Below are positions 7,487 to 16,696 of a stretch of DNA of 64,000 nt, one piece after another (within the stretch, counting starts at the first letter, position 1; every line of letters starts with the position of its first letter). Location: NCBI RefSeq assembly GCF_000260415.1, contig NZ_BACP01000056.1, positions 1-64,000 of the forward strand, in the 5' to 3' direction. The translations under genes were made by a program, and so were the position numbers. The stretch comes from Liquorilactobacillus mali KCTC 3596 = DSM 20444. GTDB taxonomy: Bacteria > Bacillota > Bacilli > Lactobacillales > Lactobacillaceae. The notes beneath the pieces were generated by a model. The model did not search any database. It was not told where the DNA came from and saw only the letters and a list, made by a program, of their open reading frames with translations.

Positions 7487-10177
7487 ATGACAATTACAAA
7501 AAAAGTTAAAAAAGCGCTTTCCCCTGAAGAAAAAGCGAAACAATATGAACAGGCAGAAGCTTATACTGGTAGCTTAGTTGAGAAAGCCTTGATTGCAGAA
7601 AGATCTTATGCCTCTTACACTCAAGCTGAGGTTGATAAGATTGTTGCAGCTGCAGCACTAGCTGGTTCTGAAGCAGCTTTGTTATTGGCACATGAGGCAG
7701 TTGATGAAACTCAACGTGGTGTTGTTGAAGATAAGGATACAAAAAATCGCTTTGCAACTGAAAATATTTATAATCTAATTAAAAACGAAAAAACAGTAGG
7801 TATTATTGGAGAAGATAAAGTTGCTGGTCAAGTTAAAATTGCTGCCCCACTGGGAGTTTTAGCTGGAATTGTTCCTACTACTAATCCGACGTCAACAGCA
7901 ATGTTTAAAACTTTGCTGGCTCTCAAAACACGAAATGCAATTATCTTTGCCTTTCATCCACAAGCACAAAAATGTTCTGCTCATGCAGCTAAAATACTGT
8001 ATGATGCTGCAATTGCTGCGGGTGCTCCCAAAAATATCGTTCAGTGGATTGAAGTGCCAAGTTTGGACAATACGACAGCCTTGATTCGTAATCCAAAAAT
8101 TGCTTCAATTTTAGCTACTGGTGGCCCCGGAATGGTTAATGCTGCATTGAAATCTGGAAATCCTTCAATGGGTGTAGGCGCGGGGAATGGAGCAATCTTT
8201 GTAGATCATACGGCGGATTTGGACCGAGCAGTCGAAGATTTACTGTTGTCTAAAAGGTTTGATAATGGGATGATTTGTGCAACTGAAAACTCTGTTGTTG
8301 TTGAATCACCTGTTTATAATGACTGGTTGAAAAAGATGCAAGATAAAGGCGCCTATATTGTTCCTAAGAAGGACTATCAAAAAGTTGCTGACTTTGTTTT
8401 CAACGATCGACATGGTGTTAATGGACCAGTTGCTGGGAAACCTGCTAGATGGATTGCAGAGCAATCAGGAGTTGTTTTACCAGAAGATAAAGACGTTATG
8501 TTGTTTGAGCTTGATCCGAAGAATATCGGCGAGAAGCTCTCTTCTGAGAAGCTTTCGCCACTGTTGTCGGTTTACAAAGCGAAAGATCGTCAAGATGGAA
8601 TCGAAATTGTCAGCAAGTTACTCAATTATCAAGGTGCCGGTCATAACGCAGCTATTCAAATTGGTTCGCAATCAGATCCATTTATTAATGATTATGCAGA
8701 TCAGACTAAGGCTGCTCGAATCTTGGTCAATCAACCAGATTCACTTGGTGGAATAGGCGATATTTATTCTGATGCACTGCGTCCAAGTATGACACTCGGA
8801 ACTGGATCATGGGGGAAAAATTCATTGTCACATAATTTATCGACTAGTGATTTATTAAATGTAAAGACTGTTGCTAAACGTCGTAATCGACCTCAATGGG
8901 TTCGTTTACCAGAAAAAATATACTATGAGAAAAATGCAGTTTCCTATCTGCAAGATCAAGTTGAAAATATCAATCGTGCCTTTGTTGTTGCCGATCCCGG
9001 AATGGTAAAATTCGGCTTTGTTGATAAGCTTTATGAACAATTATCGTTACGTGATGAACCTGTAAAGACTTCGATTTACGGGACAGTTAGGCCTGATCCA
9101 ACGCTAGGGCAAACGATTGAAATTGCGAAACAGATGGCTCAATTTGGGCCAGACACTATTATTGCTATTGGTGGTGGTTCGGCTTTGGATGCTGCTAAGA
9201 TTGCACGCTTCATTTATGAGTACTCTCTTGACCAGCCTGAAGGATTCTTAGATAGTTACGATCAGGTAAGTGAACTCTTCACGCGCTTACAGCAGAAGTT
9301 TATTGATATCAGGAAGCGAATTGTTAAGTTCCATCATCAATTGAATACTAAGTTAGTAGCTGTTCCAACGACTTCCGGTACAGGTTCCGAAGTGACACCA
9401 TACGCAGTTATCACTGATGATAATACACATGTTAAATATCCATTAACTGATTATGAGTTGACGCCACAGATTGCGATTGTTGATCCAGAATTTGTTATGA
9501 CAGTTCCAAAACGTACGGTTGCTTGGTCAGGACTCGATACTTTGTCACATGCACTCGAATCATATGTTTCGGTGATGGCCTCGGACTTCACTCGTCCATG
9601 GGCATTGCAGGCAATCAAGTTGGTTTTTGAAAACCTGGGTGAATCATACAAATTTGACGCAAAAAACCCAACAAGTGGAGGAGAAAAAGCTCGTGAGAAT
9701 ATGCATTACGCTGCTTGTTTAGCTGGAATGTCATTTGCGAATGCTTTCTTAGGAATTAATCATTCATTAGCACATAAAACTGGTGGTGAATTTGGATTAC
9801 CTCATGGGTTAGCGATCTCTATTGCAATGCAGCATGTTGTTCGTTTCAATGGTGTTGCCGGTAAGGTTAAACGGACACCTTTCCCTCGCTATGAAGTTTA
9901 TAGCGGACAAAAGGACTATGCTGATATTGCACGTTTTATCGGCCTTCAAGGTAAAGACGATGCTGAATTGGTTGAAAAACTTTGCCAAAAGATTGAAGAG
10001 TTAATGGCCTCAGTTGATGTTACACCAAAATTATCAGCTAATGGCGTTACTAAGGAAAAGTTTGAAGTTTCCCTGGATAAATTAGTGGACTTGGTTTATA
10101 ACGATCAGTGTACGCCAGCTAATCCACGCCAGCCTAGCTTAGATGAAATTCGCCAGATATTAATTGATCAATTCTAG
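7487..10177 (+). CDS. adhE: Bifunctional acetaldehyde-CoA / alcohol dehydrogenase
   Basis: Reduces acetyl-CoA to acetaldehyde and then ethanol with two NADH, regenerating NAD in fermentation; the protein forms spirosomes in the cytoplasm. The 896-residue length is typical. The N-terminal aldehyde dehydrogenase domain (to about residue 440) carries the catalytic cysteine in NGMICATENS (Cys264). The C-terminal iron-dependent alcohol dehydrogenase domain shows AIGGGSALDAAK, TTSGTGSEVTPYAVI, GLDTLSHALESYVS and the iron-binding histidines in NHSLAHKTGGEFGLPHG. AGGGAGGA lies 8 bases before the ATG. It is divergent from ackA with Rex-like and cre-like sites between, so control by redox state and catabolite repression is likely. 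A terminator follows at 10248. Confidence 0.97.
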   Translation: MTITKKVKKALSPEEKAKQYEQAEAYTGSLVEKALIAERSYASYTQAEVDKIVAAAALAGSEAALLLAHEAVDETQRGVVEDKDTKNRFATENIYNLIKNEKTVGIIGEDKVAGQVKIAAPLGVLAGIVPTTNPTSTAMFKTLLALKTRNAIIFAFHPQAQKCSAHAAKILYDAAIAAGAPKNIVQWIEVPSLDNTTALIRNPKIASILATGGPGMVNAALKSGNPSMGVGAGNGAIFVDHTADLDRAVEDLLLSKRFDNGMICATENSVVVESPVYNDWLKKMQDKGAYIVPKKDYQKVADFVFNDRHGVNGPVAGKPARWIAEQSGVVLPEDKDVMLFELDPKNIGEKLSSEKLSPLLSVYKAKDRQDGIEIVSKLLNYQGAGHNAAIQIGSQSDPFINDYADQTKAARILVNQPDSLGGIGDIYSDALRPSMTLGTGSWGKNSLSHNLSTSDLLNVKTVAKRRNRPQWVRLPEKIYYEKNAVSYLQDQVENINRAFVVADPGMVKFGFVDKLYEQLSLRDEPVKTSIYGTVRPDPTLGQTIEIAKQMAQFGPDTIIAIGGGSALDAAKIARFIYEYSLDQPEGFLDSYDQVSELFTRLQQKFIDIRKRIVKFHHQLNTKLVAVPTTSGTGSEVTPYAVITDDNTHVKYPLTDYELTPQIAIVDPEFVMTVPKRTVAWSGLDTLSHALESYVSVMASDFTRPWALQAIKLVFENLGESYKFDAKNPTSGGEKARENMHYAACLAGMSFANAFLGINHSLAHKTGGEFGLPHGLAISIAMQHVVRFNGVAGKVKRTPFPRYEVYSGQKDYADIARFIGLQGKDDAELVEKLCQKIEELMASVDVTPKLSANGVTKEKFEVSLDKLVDLVYNDQCTPANPRQPSLDEIRQILIDQF

Positions 10178-10247
10178 ATTCTATTAGCTGATTAAGGTGG
10201 GCAAAATTGGCTAGTATATGAAATTTATCAATTTTACTGATGGATTT

Positions 10248-10272
10248 AAAGAGCTCTCTTCGGAGGGCTTTT
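10248..10272 (+). terminator. adhE terminator
   Basis: AAAGAGCTCTC, tetraloop TTCG, GAGGGCTTTT: a 10-pair stem with G-T pairs followed by T residues. It overlaps the apparent N-terminus of an ORF opening at 10218, which argues against that ORF start. Confidence 0.85.
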
Positions 10273-10358
10273 GTTGTATGTGTGAACATGTCTTAAAAAT
10301 AGGAATAATATTAAAGAAACTTTCTTTATATACTTGGTATTTCAAACTAGAAGTATCT

Positions 10359-10563
10359 ATGATACTTAAAATAACAGCAGGAATTATTTGTATTCTTTTA
10401 GGAATATGGGAGTTTTATACAGTTAGAGGAGTATTCGTAAGAACCAAGAAAAATAGTGGGGAAGAATACTTCAAATTTTTTGCTTGCAGGTCTTGGGAGT
10501 GCCATAATATTTTGAGTAGCGCTAATAGGGATTGGAATTACACTAATACTTAATGGATATTAG
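10359..10563 (+). pseudogene. Broken small membrane protein gene
   Basis: From the ATG at 10359 the frame encodes a hydrophobic start (MILKITAGIICILLGIWEFY) and a GEEYFK linker. After the T6 run near 10480 the coding sense shifts by one base, and the shifted frame continues as LAGLGSAIIF, an in-frame TGA (about 10513), then VALIGIGITLILNGY and a stop at 10561. Together this reads as a two-helix small membrane protein carrying one frameshift and one nonsense change. The family is unknown. The region downstream holds further remnants. Confidence 0.6.
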
Positions 10564-10607
10564 TAACGATGAGCTTTTATAATACTAAGTTGCATAGCTT
10601 TAATATG

Positions 10608-10652
10608 AAAAAAGACTAGTTCAAAAATTTAAATTTTGATCTAGTCTTTTTT
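10608..10652. terminator. Bidirectional-type terminator
   Basis: AAAAGACTAG and CTAGTCTTTT with inner TCAAAA/TTTTGA arms form a long stem followed by TTTTTTTG. It belongs to the same hairpin family as 5947, 16605 and 24462. From 10653 to 10886 I see only AT-rich sequence. Confidence 0.75.
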
Positions 10653-10886
10653 TGTATACTTATCATATTTGATTGCTTAATCTATCGTATTAGTTTTAAA
10701 TTTTGTATCAAATAATGGTGTTTTAATCAAATTCAATTAATTTGAAAAGACGAGAACCATTAGTTATAAAAAGAACCTTTAATCTTTTTTAAATGAAAGT
10801 TGAGTTTGTATAAGAATAATTACAATAGTTGTCATGAGAATTAAAAAAATTTTGATAAATTAAATTATTGAGAGAGTGAAGTAGTT

Positions 10887-11042
10887 GTGGAACAGAGAAA
10901 AAATACTTTTCCTAAGAAACGCATATGAATTGATTTATGATTAGTTGCAATATTAGTATCAGCCGCTTTTTTTATATGGTTGGAATATCTGTCATATCAC
11001 ATCAAAAAAGGTGATAGTTTAACTGGAAATATGAATAATTAA
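10887..11042 (+). pseudogene. Small membrane-protein remnant with two in-frame TGA codons
   Basis: A GTG-initiated frame reads MEQRKNTFPKKRI, TGA, IDL, TGA, then LVAILVSAAFFIWLEYLSYH and a hydrophilic tail ending in TAA. Both TGA codons fall where a tryptophan (TGG) would suit a membrane-entry segment. Two nonsense changes in a short frame most likely mean a decayed gene, one base change each from an intact frame of 51 residues. Family unknown. Bases 11043-11165 hold nothing I can identify. Confidence 0.4.
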
Positions 11043-11165
11043 TATAACTTATTTCAAATACAGCAGTAAAAGGACAGTGATGGCAATTGATGGATACAAT
11101 GAACTGACAATGTAATAACATTAAAATAGTTTGAAAAATAGTGAATAACATAGAGCTACGTTTTT

Positions 11166-11590
11166 TTAAATGTGATATTTTTTTCTGAAACGTGTAGGTG
11201 TAGTATTTAAATATTTTTTGAAAAGTTTGGTCAAATAACTTTGATCTGAAAAGCCTAGCATTGCTGCAATTTCAGTAACAGTTTTATTTGAGAAAACTAG
11301 TTGACTCTGTATCTCACGTATTTTCTGTTCATTCGCATAATTGACAATAGTTTGGTTTGTAGCTTGTTTGAATGAATAACAGAGATAGTTTTTGGAATAA
11401 CCCAGTTGTTCTGCCATGATTGTCAAATTAACAGGTTCATTTAAATGTTTAAAAATATAATCTTGAATTAAAAAAATCAAGCTTGAATTGGAGAAGTTTT
11501 GTGCTGCCCTAACTCGTTTTACAAATAATTCACCGATTTCTTGTGTTAGATCGACAACTGCAACTGTTAGTTCGATTATTCCAGCTTTTT
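11166..11590 (-). pseudogene. AraC-family regulator, C-terminal remnant
   Basis: The last 110-130 residues of an AraC/XylS transcription factor, in reverse orientation. Both helix-turn-helix motifs are present: LTIMAEQLGYSKNYLCYSFK and VTEIAAMLGFSDQSYLTKLF, ending in TPTRFRKKYHI. The N-terminal effector-binding half is missing. Upstream of about 11570-11590 the reading frame is only the antisense of an MFS transporter gene, so the apparent 206-residue ORF is a chimera made by a deletion. It was probably the activator of the adjacent rhamnoside genes. The right boundary given is approximate. Confidence 0.7.
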
Positions 11591-12522
11591 CAACTAATTT
11601 TACTATAATTTTAGTATCACGTGCAGTGTTAGGTGTTGGGATAGGGCTAGCCAACCCACTAGCAATTAGTCTAATTGGAGTTTTCTTCTTTGGTGATGAG
11701 AGGGCTAAGTTGATGGGGTGGCGCTCAGCGATTGCTGGAGTCGGCACATCATTAATGACATATTTTGCGGGGCAACTTCTTAACATTAATTGGCATGCAG
11801 CTTATTGGGTATATTTGCTATTTGTCCCAACCTTGTTATTGTTTATCTTTTTTGTTCCAGATCCAGAAAAAACTGGTGCAGTAGAACGGCAAGAAGTTGA
11901 GCAGCAAAAGGAACTAGCAGAGGCTCAAGATAAAGGTCAAAATGTTCAAAAGGATTCGAAATTATTAGTTGCAACATTAGCGATTCTAACCTTCCTAATT
12001 TTGATTGCAATTATGGTTTTAGCAATTAAGTTACCAACATTTTTTGTTGAAAGTAAAATTGGAACTGCTACTCAGGCAAGCAATGCATGGAGTATTTATA
12101 ACTTTGCCAGCGTTGCTGGAGGAATTTTATTCGGTTATTGTTACAAAGTTTTGCGTAAATATTTATTGCCAATGGGTTTGATTGCATCAGGAATTGGGAT
12201 GGCATTCATCAGTATATCTAAAAGTGTTGAATTAATTTACATCCTGTGTGTGATAATGGGAATTGTTAGTGCGATGATTATCCCATATATTTTTATTCGG
12301 ATCAGTGAGACATCTTCACCTAAAAAGGCGCCATTATATACCTCAATTACATTAGTTGGTTCAAATTTAGGATCTTTTTTATCACCATACGCGGGGGAAA
12401 TATTAGGAGTATCAGGTAAAACTGCAATTTTAAACGCAGGTTTTCTGATGATTACACTATCGATTATTTCATTGATAGTAATCGTAAAGATTAATTCTAG
12501 TAGAAGAAAAGATGCAGCATAG
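11572..12522 (+). pseudogene. MFS sugar transporter, 5'-truncated
   Basis: About 316 residues of a major facilitator transporter, beginning abruptly at SIIPAFSTNFTIILVSRAVLG (third or fourth helix) and running through the central loop (PDPEKTG...) to the last helix. Roughly the first three helices are missing. The ORF can be extended upstream to an ATG at 11488, but that stretch is the antisense of the AraC remnant and is not MFS sequence. A deletion therefore joined two divergent genes tail-in and removed both 5' ends and their shared promoter. The downstream genes follow with a 25-base gap, so the operon may have lost its natural promoter. Confidence 0.7.
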
Positions 12523-12547
12523 TATAGAGAAAGGAAGATGTTGAATA

Positions 12548-14122
12548 ATGGAATTTCAAAAGAATCAAATGATTAAATTTAAACACAATTCTAAATTGCT
12601 TGAGAAGGCGCAACAAGCTAAACCAGAGTTAAAATTCGAAAAAATTGTACCACAAAGAACTGTTGAGATTGTTCCTGATCATGAAGAATTATTTGGCTAT
12701 CGTGTTGCACCATTGTCACATCGAATTACAGAATTGAACCAAATGGCATTTGGTAAAGGAGAGCGTGTGATATTAGATCTTGGCGATCATCATGTTGGTA
12801 ATTTTCAAATAAAAATTGATTCAGTTGGTTCGCCAATGGACGCTTCACTTTGGTTACATGTTGTATTTGCTGAATTGCCAGTTGAGTTAGGAACCATTCA
12901 CGAAGATTACCACGGCTTATTGAGCAGCTCTTGGTTAGCAGAGGAATATCTACATTTGGATGTTTTACCTTCACTTTTGAAAATGCCTCGTCGATATGCT
13001 TGTCGTTATATTATGCTAGAAGTATTGGATACATCACCTAAATGGAAAGCTGTTTTCAATGAACCATTGTTTACAGCAGAAAGTGCAGTATCTCTAGATC
13101 AAGTTTCAAAATTGAATTCAGGAGACTCAGTGTTGGATCGGATTGATCAGGTTAGCTGTAAAACACTCCATGATTGTATGCAGGATGTTTTTGAAGATGG
13201 CCCTAAACGCGATCGACGTTTGTGGTTAGGTGACTTAAGATTGCAGGCATTGTCTAACTATGCAACTTTTGATAATCAACAATTGGTTAAAAGATGTTTG
13301 TATTTATTTGGTGGATTGACAACTGAAGATGGTCAAATTTCAGCCAATATTTTTACGCAAAGAGAACCAATTCCTGATGATACTTTTTTGTATGATTATA
13401 GTTTGTTTTTCGTTTCAACTTTAGCAGATTATTTTGAACGTTATCATGATTTAACGGTATTGAAAGATTTGTTTCCAATAGCACAACAACAGCTTGATCT
13501 GGCATTGCAGTTAATGAATCAAGATGGCCAAATTGAACTGAACTCTAAATGGCCAGTGTTTATTGATTGGTCGCAAGAGTTTGATAAAGCGGCCTGCGCC
13601 CAAGCAGTTACAATCTACGTAGTGAAACAATTTTTAGAACTGGCGAAAGAAATGAATGTTGAGGTTAAAAGTTATCAGAAAATTTTGAATAAATTGACTA
13701 ATTTTGCAATTGAAAAGTTGTATGATCAGCAACGTGGCTTATTTATGAGTGGAGCTGAGAAAGAATTTAGTATTGCTAGCCAAGTTTGGATGGCGTTGGC
13801 AAAAGTCTTACCTCCTGCTGAAAATCATGCACTAATGGAAACAACACAAAAGGAACTTTTCCCAATTTCTGGAATCGCGACACCTTACATGTATCACCAT
13901 GTGTGTGCCGCATTATTTGAAACACAGCATTCAGCAGCAGCACTCGATCTAATCAAGAGTTACTGGGGAAGCATGATTGAGTATGGTGCTGATACTTTTT
14001 GGGAAGCATTTCAACCTGAAAATCCGACTTTTTCTCCGTATCAGAGCATGGCAATTAATAGTTATTGCCACGCATGGAGTTGCACACCAGCATATTTGCT
14101 TAGAAAGTACCTAAAGTCTTAA
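12548..14122 (+). CDS. Alpha-L-rhamnosidase-like protein (six-hairpin glycosidase, GH78 type)
   Basis: A 524-residue cytoplasmic glycoside hydrolase, with no signal peptide, related to the short GH78 rhamnosidases of lactobacilli. It would release rhamnose from imported rhamnosides. The hallmark segment EDGPKRDRRLWLGDLRLQA holds the acidic residues typical of the family's active site, followed by the (alpha/alpha)6 barrel with WPVFIDW and TFWEAFQP. An N-terminal beta domain occupies about residues 60-190. GAAAGGAAG lies before the ATG. It sits between a truncated transporter and a ROK protein in what was a rhamnoside or related glycoside operon. Substrate specificity is inferred from family only. 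Confidence 0.8.
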   Translation: MEFQKNQMIKFKHNSKLLEKAQQAKPELKFEKIVPQRTVEIVPDHEELFGYRVAPLSHRITELNQMAFGKGERVILDLGDHHVGNFQIKIDSVGSPMDASLWLHVVFAELPVELGTIHEDYHGLLSSSWLAEEYLHLDVLPSLLKMPRRYACRYIMLEVLDTSPKWKAVFNEPLFTAESAVSLDQVSKLNSGDSVLDRIDQVSCKTLHDCMQDVFEDGPKRDRRLWLGDLRLQALSNYATFDNQQLVKRCLYLFGGLTTEDGQISANIFTQREPIPDDTFLYDYSLFFVSTLADYFERYHDLTVLKDLFPIAQQQLDLALQLMNQDGQIELNSKWPVFIDWSQEFDKAACAQAVTIYVVKQFLELAKEMNVEVKSYQKILNKLTNFAIEKLYDQQRGLFMSGAEKEFSIASQVWMALAKVLPPAENHALMETTQKELFPISGIATPYMYHHVCAALFETQHSAAALDLIKSYWGSMIEYGADTFWEAFQPENPTFSPYQSMAINSYCHAWSCTPAYLLRKYLKS

Positions 14123-14169
14123 GAACAGAGTGATGAATATTTATAGTTTGGCAAAGAGGAGAGAATTAT

Positions 14170-15072
14170 ATGCGAAATTATTTGAGTATAGATATTGGTG
14201 GAACTAATTTAAAATACGGTTTGATTGATCATTCTGGTAATTTGCTCTTCAAACAACAGGTGGCAACACCTACTGAAAAAGTATCTTTCATTAGAAAGTT
14301 AAAAGAAATTATAGCTGTGTATCAGCAAGGAATCTTTGGTGTGGCAATCAGCGTTCCTGGGAAGGTTAACTCTCAAAAAGGCATCGTATACTACGGTGGA
14401 TCATTACCATTCTTGGATCAGTTGAATTTTAAAGAGTTAATTCAAAACCAATTTGATGGCTTGTCAGTGGCAGTTGAAAATGATGGTAAAGCTGGTGCTT
14501 TAGCGGAGTTATGGCTGGGTTCTTTGCAAAATAAGCCTAATTCAGCTGCCATCATTCTTGGCACAGGAGTAGGTGGTGGAATTATTATTAATAATCAATT
14601 ATTACCTGGTAGTCATTTTCAAGCAGGTGAATTGAGTTTCATGATTAATAATTATCAACTTGATGGTTATGATAAAATGGTTGGAATGAGTTGTTCAGCC
14701 GTTAAAATGATTGAACAGATTGCAATAACTTTAGATTTACCTGATAAAAAGGACGGGCTAGCTGTTTTTGAACTACTTAGTCAGCAAAATCAACAGGCTT
14801 GGGATATCTTTAGGACATATTGTCGTCGTATTGCCTATCTCATTTTGAATGTTCAAAGTGTAGTTGATTTGTCAACTTATGCAATTGGTGGCGGTATAAG
14901 TGGACAACCATTGTTAGTTAAAACAATTAATGAAGAATACGATGAAATATTGTCAGAGCTGCCTTTAGTCAAAGAAACTTTAAAGCGTCCAGATATAAAA
15001 AAAGCCAAATTTGAAAATAGTGCTAACTTATATGGTGCTTTATATAGTTTACTGCAAGAAATGGATAATTGA
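14170..15072 (+). CDS. ROK-family sugar kinase
   Basis: A 300-residue ROK protein, probably a cytoplasmic sugar kinase using ATP. The N-terminal phosphate motif DIGGTNLKYGLID and the second ATP motif ILGTGVGGGIIIN are intact, and VENDGKAGALAELWLG holds the catalytic Asp. There is no N-terminal helix-turn-helix, so it is a kinase rather than an NagC/XylR-type repressor. The zinc-binding CxCGxxGC motif of many ROK kinases is not present. AAGAGGAGAG precedes the ATG. It follows the rhamnosidase-like gene by 47 bases, consistent with one operon for glycoside breakdown. Confidence 0.85.
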   Translation: MRNYLSIDIGGTNLKYGLIDHSGNLLFKQQVATPTEKVSFIRKLKEIIAVYQQGIFGVAISVPGKVNSQKGIVYYGGSLPFLDQLNFKELIQNQFDGLSVAVENDGKAGALAELWLGSLQNKPNSAAIILGTGVGGGIIINNQLLPGSHFQAGELSFMINNYQLDGYDKMVGMSCSAVKMIEQIAITLDLPDKKDGLAVFELLSQQNQQAWDIFRTYCRRIAYLILNVQSVVDLSTYAIGGGISGQPLLVKTINEEYDEILSELPLVKETLKRPDIKKAKFENSANLYGALYSLLQEMDN

Positions 15073-15279
15073 TATTACTCCTGAAATTAAGATTCCAGAA
15101 ACTTTCAAAAGCATAGATAAATATTGTTTGGTAGTGGTAATTGACTTGTACTTGTTTAAACATAGTGAAAATTCATAAATCATATTGTTGAACGAAAGAA
15201 AACAGCTAATACATTTAAAAAGAAAATAGGTAATTTGTTAATTAGAATTTGAACTATTAAAAAAATATCTTCAAAAAAT

Positions 15280-15324
15280 ATACCGTAACGAGAAAAGCTA
15301 TTTGTTTTCCTGCTACGGTATTTT
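15280..15324 (+). terminator. Rho-independent terminator
   Basis: ATACCGTAACGAGAAAA pairs with TTTTCCTGCTACGGTAT and is followed by TTTT. It is 208 bases after the ROK gene. Bases 15073-15279 and 15325-15430 show no further gene. Confidence 0.8.
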
Positions 15325-15433
15325 GATATGATCAAATAAAAATATTGATATATGGGGTTTATGTTAGTGGGAGTTTAGAAATGAGTATATCTTAGTAAAT
15401 AATTTTTATAAGCTTTTTTAGTTAGCTTAATTT

Positions 15434-16561
15434 ACTGAAGATATGGCAACTGGAATGTTGCTACAAGCTAAAGGCTAGAAAACAGGTTTTGTAAATGAAA
15501 ACCTCGCAATTGGGCTAGCTCCTGAGACCTTTCAAGACCTTATTAAGCAGCGAGATCGTTGGGGTCGTGGAAATATTCAAGTAGCAAAAAAGTGGAATCC
15601 CTTATTTTTGAAGGGATTGACCTCAATGCAGAAGCTACTCTATATTGATGGTATTAATTATTGGTTTTTTGGAATACGAAAAATAATTTTTTTGATAGCT
15701 CCACTGTGGTACATCTTATTTGGTTTTTCAAGTTTGAATGCAACTTTCAGTCAATTATTATTGATTTGGGTGCCAATGTTTATAGCTACACAATTGGCAT
15801 TTAAATTAGTTGGACAAGGTAGGCAGAATGTAATGCTAAGTAACCTGTATGAAACTGCTACTGCCCCTCATATAGCATATGCAATTTTATCGGAATTAGT
15901 CGGAAGAAAGCAGAAAAATTTTGCTGTAACACGGAAGGGGATAAATACAACTAAATCGAAATTTAATTTTAAATTTGGGTGGCCGTTGGTATTAATTACT
16001 TTTTTGTCAGTTGTTAGTTTGATTAAGGTAGTATATTTGATGACCCAATCTACAAATTTAAGTAGCGTTTACATTAATGTATTTTGGATTGGATATAACT
16101 TGATAACTTTAGTTTTAGCAATTTTTTTATGTATTGAAAGGCCTCGGTTAAGGAAGGCAGAACGATTTGAGAGTCATAGAAAAGGAAAGCTGTCCCTAGT
16201 TTCATCAAAAGGAGAATCTGTCGAGCTTGAAGCAAACATAATTGATTGGAATGAAAGTGGTGCTCGAATTCATTTTATTTCCAAAAAAAAGCTATTGTTA
16301 GGTAATTATCAAGGAAAATTAATGGTTGATGATCAGTATTTGAATGTTAGGGTCGTATGGATAGCATCTGAGGTACTTGCTGTTGAGTTCCTTAAAGTAA
16401 GTATTGAACAGTTTGCCTATCTAGTAGGAGAGACTTATGCACGGCCTTCACATACCATCGAAAGCATAACTTATAATAATAAATTAATAAAACTTTTATT
16501 TTTGCAATTTTTTAGACGAAGAAAAAGAATGTCGAAAAATAAAAAACTCTTTAAGCGATAA
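15434..16561 (+). pseudogene. Cellulose-synthase-like glycosyltransferase (BcsA type), N-terminal truncation, with PilZ domain
   Basis: The frame begins abruptly at TEDMATGMLLQAKG, the third catalytic-Asp motif of processive GT2 synthases. It then meets an in-frame TAG (15476-15478) and continues with KTGFVNENLAIGLAPETF and the QRDRWGRGN (QxxRW) product-binding motif, several membrane helices and a C-terminal PilZ domain (WNESGARIHF region). The long N-terminal part with the first two catalytic Asp motifs is absent, so no enzyme can be made. The remaining open frame from 15608 (317 residues) could yield a membrane-anchored PilZ protein, but its RxxxR c-di-GMP motif is not obvious. The full gene would have made a c-di-GMP-activated exopolysaccharide. 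Confidence 0.75.
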
Positions 16562-16604
16562 AGTATATTTTTTATGAACTTTAAGAACATTTTTATATGC
16601 AATT

Positions 16605-16650
16605 AAAGAGGAGGCAAGTCAGAATTTAATTTTTGACTTGCCTCCTCTTT
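16605..16650. terminator. Bidirectional terminator
   Basis: AAAGAGGAGGCAAGTCA pairs with TGACTTGCCTCCTCTTT. It is placed between convergent genes and serves the PilZ remnant and the chemotaxis receptor. Confidence 0.85.
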
Positions 16651-16696
16651 TTACTCTGAGTTAACGATATGATACTTGTAATGAGCAGTAATAAAA

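Noticed and set aside
10218-10358. N-terminal part of a 111-codon ORF after adhE
   Set aside because: It runs through the adhE terminator hairpin; coding sense begins only at 10359.
11488-11571. N-terminal extension of the MFS ORF from ATG 11488
   Set aside because: This stretch is the antisense of the AraC remnant and does not look like a membrane helix of the MFS family.
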